Shown here: positions 5,390 to 5,455 of the stretch, one piece after another
Layout: the number at the start of each line of letters is the position of its first letter
Numbering within the stretch: position 1 is the stretch's first letter
Source: CAYLPT01 sp964385645
GTDB lineage: Bacteria > Armatimonadota > Hebobacteria > Hebobacterales > Hebobacteraceae
NCBI GenBank assembly: GCA_964385645.1
Contig: CAYLPT010000060.1
Location: 1 to 5,455 of the forward strand
DNA length: 5,455 nucleotides
Direction of reading: 5' to 3'
Translations under genes and position numbers: made by a program
The notes under the pieces: model-generated
Seen by the model: the letters and a program-made list of their open reading frames with translations, nothing else
What the model was told of the DNA's origin: nothing
The model's database searches: none

Positions 5390-5416
5390 GGGGCTCAGGC
5401 TCCATCCGGCGCCGGA
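5385..5416. terminator. Palindromes at the end of the isomerase gene, weak terminator candidate
   Basis: CCTGAG (5385-5390) and CTCAGG (5394-5399) form a 6-bp stem with a GGG loop that spans the isomerase stop codon (5387-5389). A perfect 12-bp palindrome, TCCGGCGCCGGA, follows at 5405-5416. No T-run is present. The remaining bases to 5455 contain no recognisable gene start. Confidence 0.3.
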
Positions 5417-5455
5417 CCGGAGGGGGCGGCCGCGGCGGACCGTACGGGGCGGCGG

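Overview
The window is strongly GC-rich chromosomal DNA from a bacterium and carries five protein genes, the first cut by the left edge. Codon third positions are mostly G or C. The mix of genes (URO-D superfamily methyltransferase-like protein, zinc polyol/threonine-type dehydrogenase, secretion-signal-free beta-helix protein, sugar isomerase/epimerase, transketolase) resembles environmental, carbohydrate-degrading lineages such as Armatimonadota, Planctomycetota or Chloroflexota. That placement is an impression from gene style only. No rRNA, tRNA, CRISPR array, transposase or phage gene was seen.

Layout, left to right: (1) 1-120 (+), the last 39 residues of a transketolase; (2) 121-160, a four-copy 10-bp tandem repeat in the gap between convergent genes; (3) 168-1256 (-), a zinc-dependent medium-chain dehydrogenase whose catalytic domain carries an extra, palindrome-bearing stretch of about 15 residues; (4) 1257-1389, a divergent intergenic region with a strong hairpin directly before the dehydrogenase start; (5) 1390-2610 (+), a uroporphyrinogen-decarboxylase-family protein lacking the usual zinc-binding His-X-Cys; (6) a 7-bp gap; (7) 2618-4441 (-), a 607-residue right-handed parallel beta-helix protein; (8) 4442-4579, a second divergent intergenic region; (9) 4580-5389 (+), a xylose-isomerase-like TIM-barrel sugar isomerase/epimerase; (10) 5390-5455, a short non-coding tail with palindromes.

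Neighbouring genes are on opposite strands throughout (+ - + - +), so none of them forms an operon within the window. Two divergent regions of similar length (133 and 138 bp) must hold the promoters, and the convergent gaps are only 47 and 7 bp. The contents suggest a carbohydrate-related neighbourhood: a beta-helix protein that may bind or cut a glycan, an isomerase/epimerase and a polyol/sugar dehydrogenase for the released sugar, and a transketolase feeding the pentose phosphate pathway. This joint role is inference; no substrate can be read from the sequence. I did not find a clear new defence or mobile system. The best leads are the in-frame palindromic insertion in the dehydrogenase, the tandem repeat that can pair with a single anti-repeat at the dehydrogenase stop, and the URO-D-like protein with altered metal ligands.
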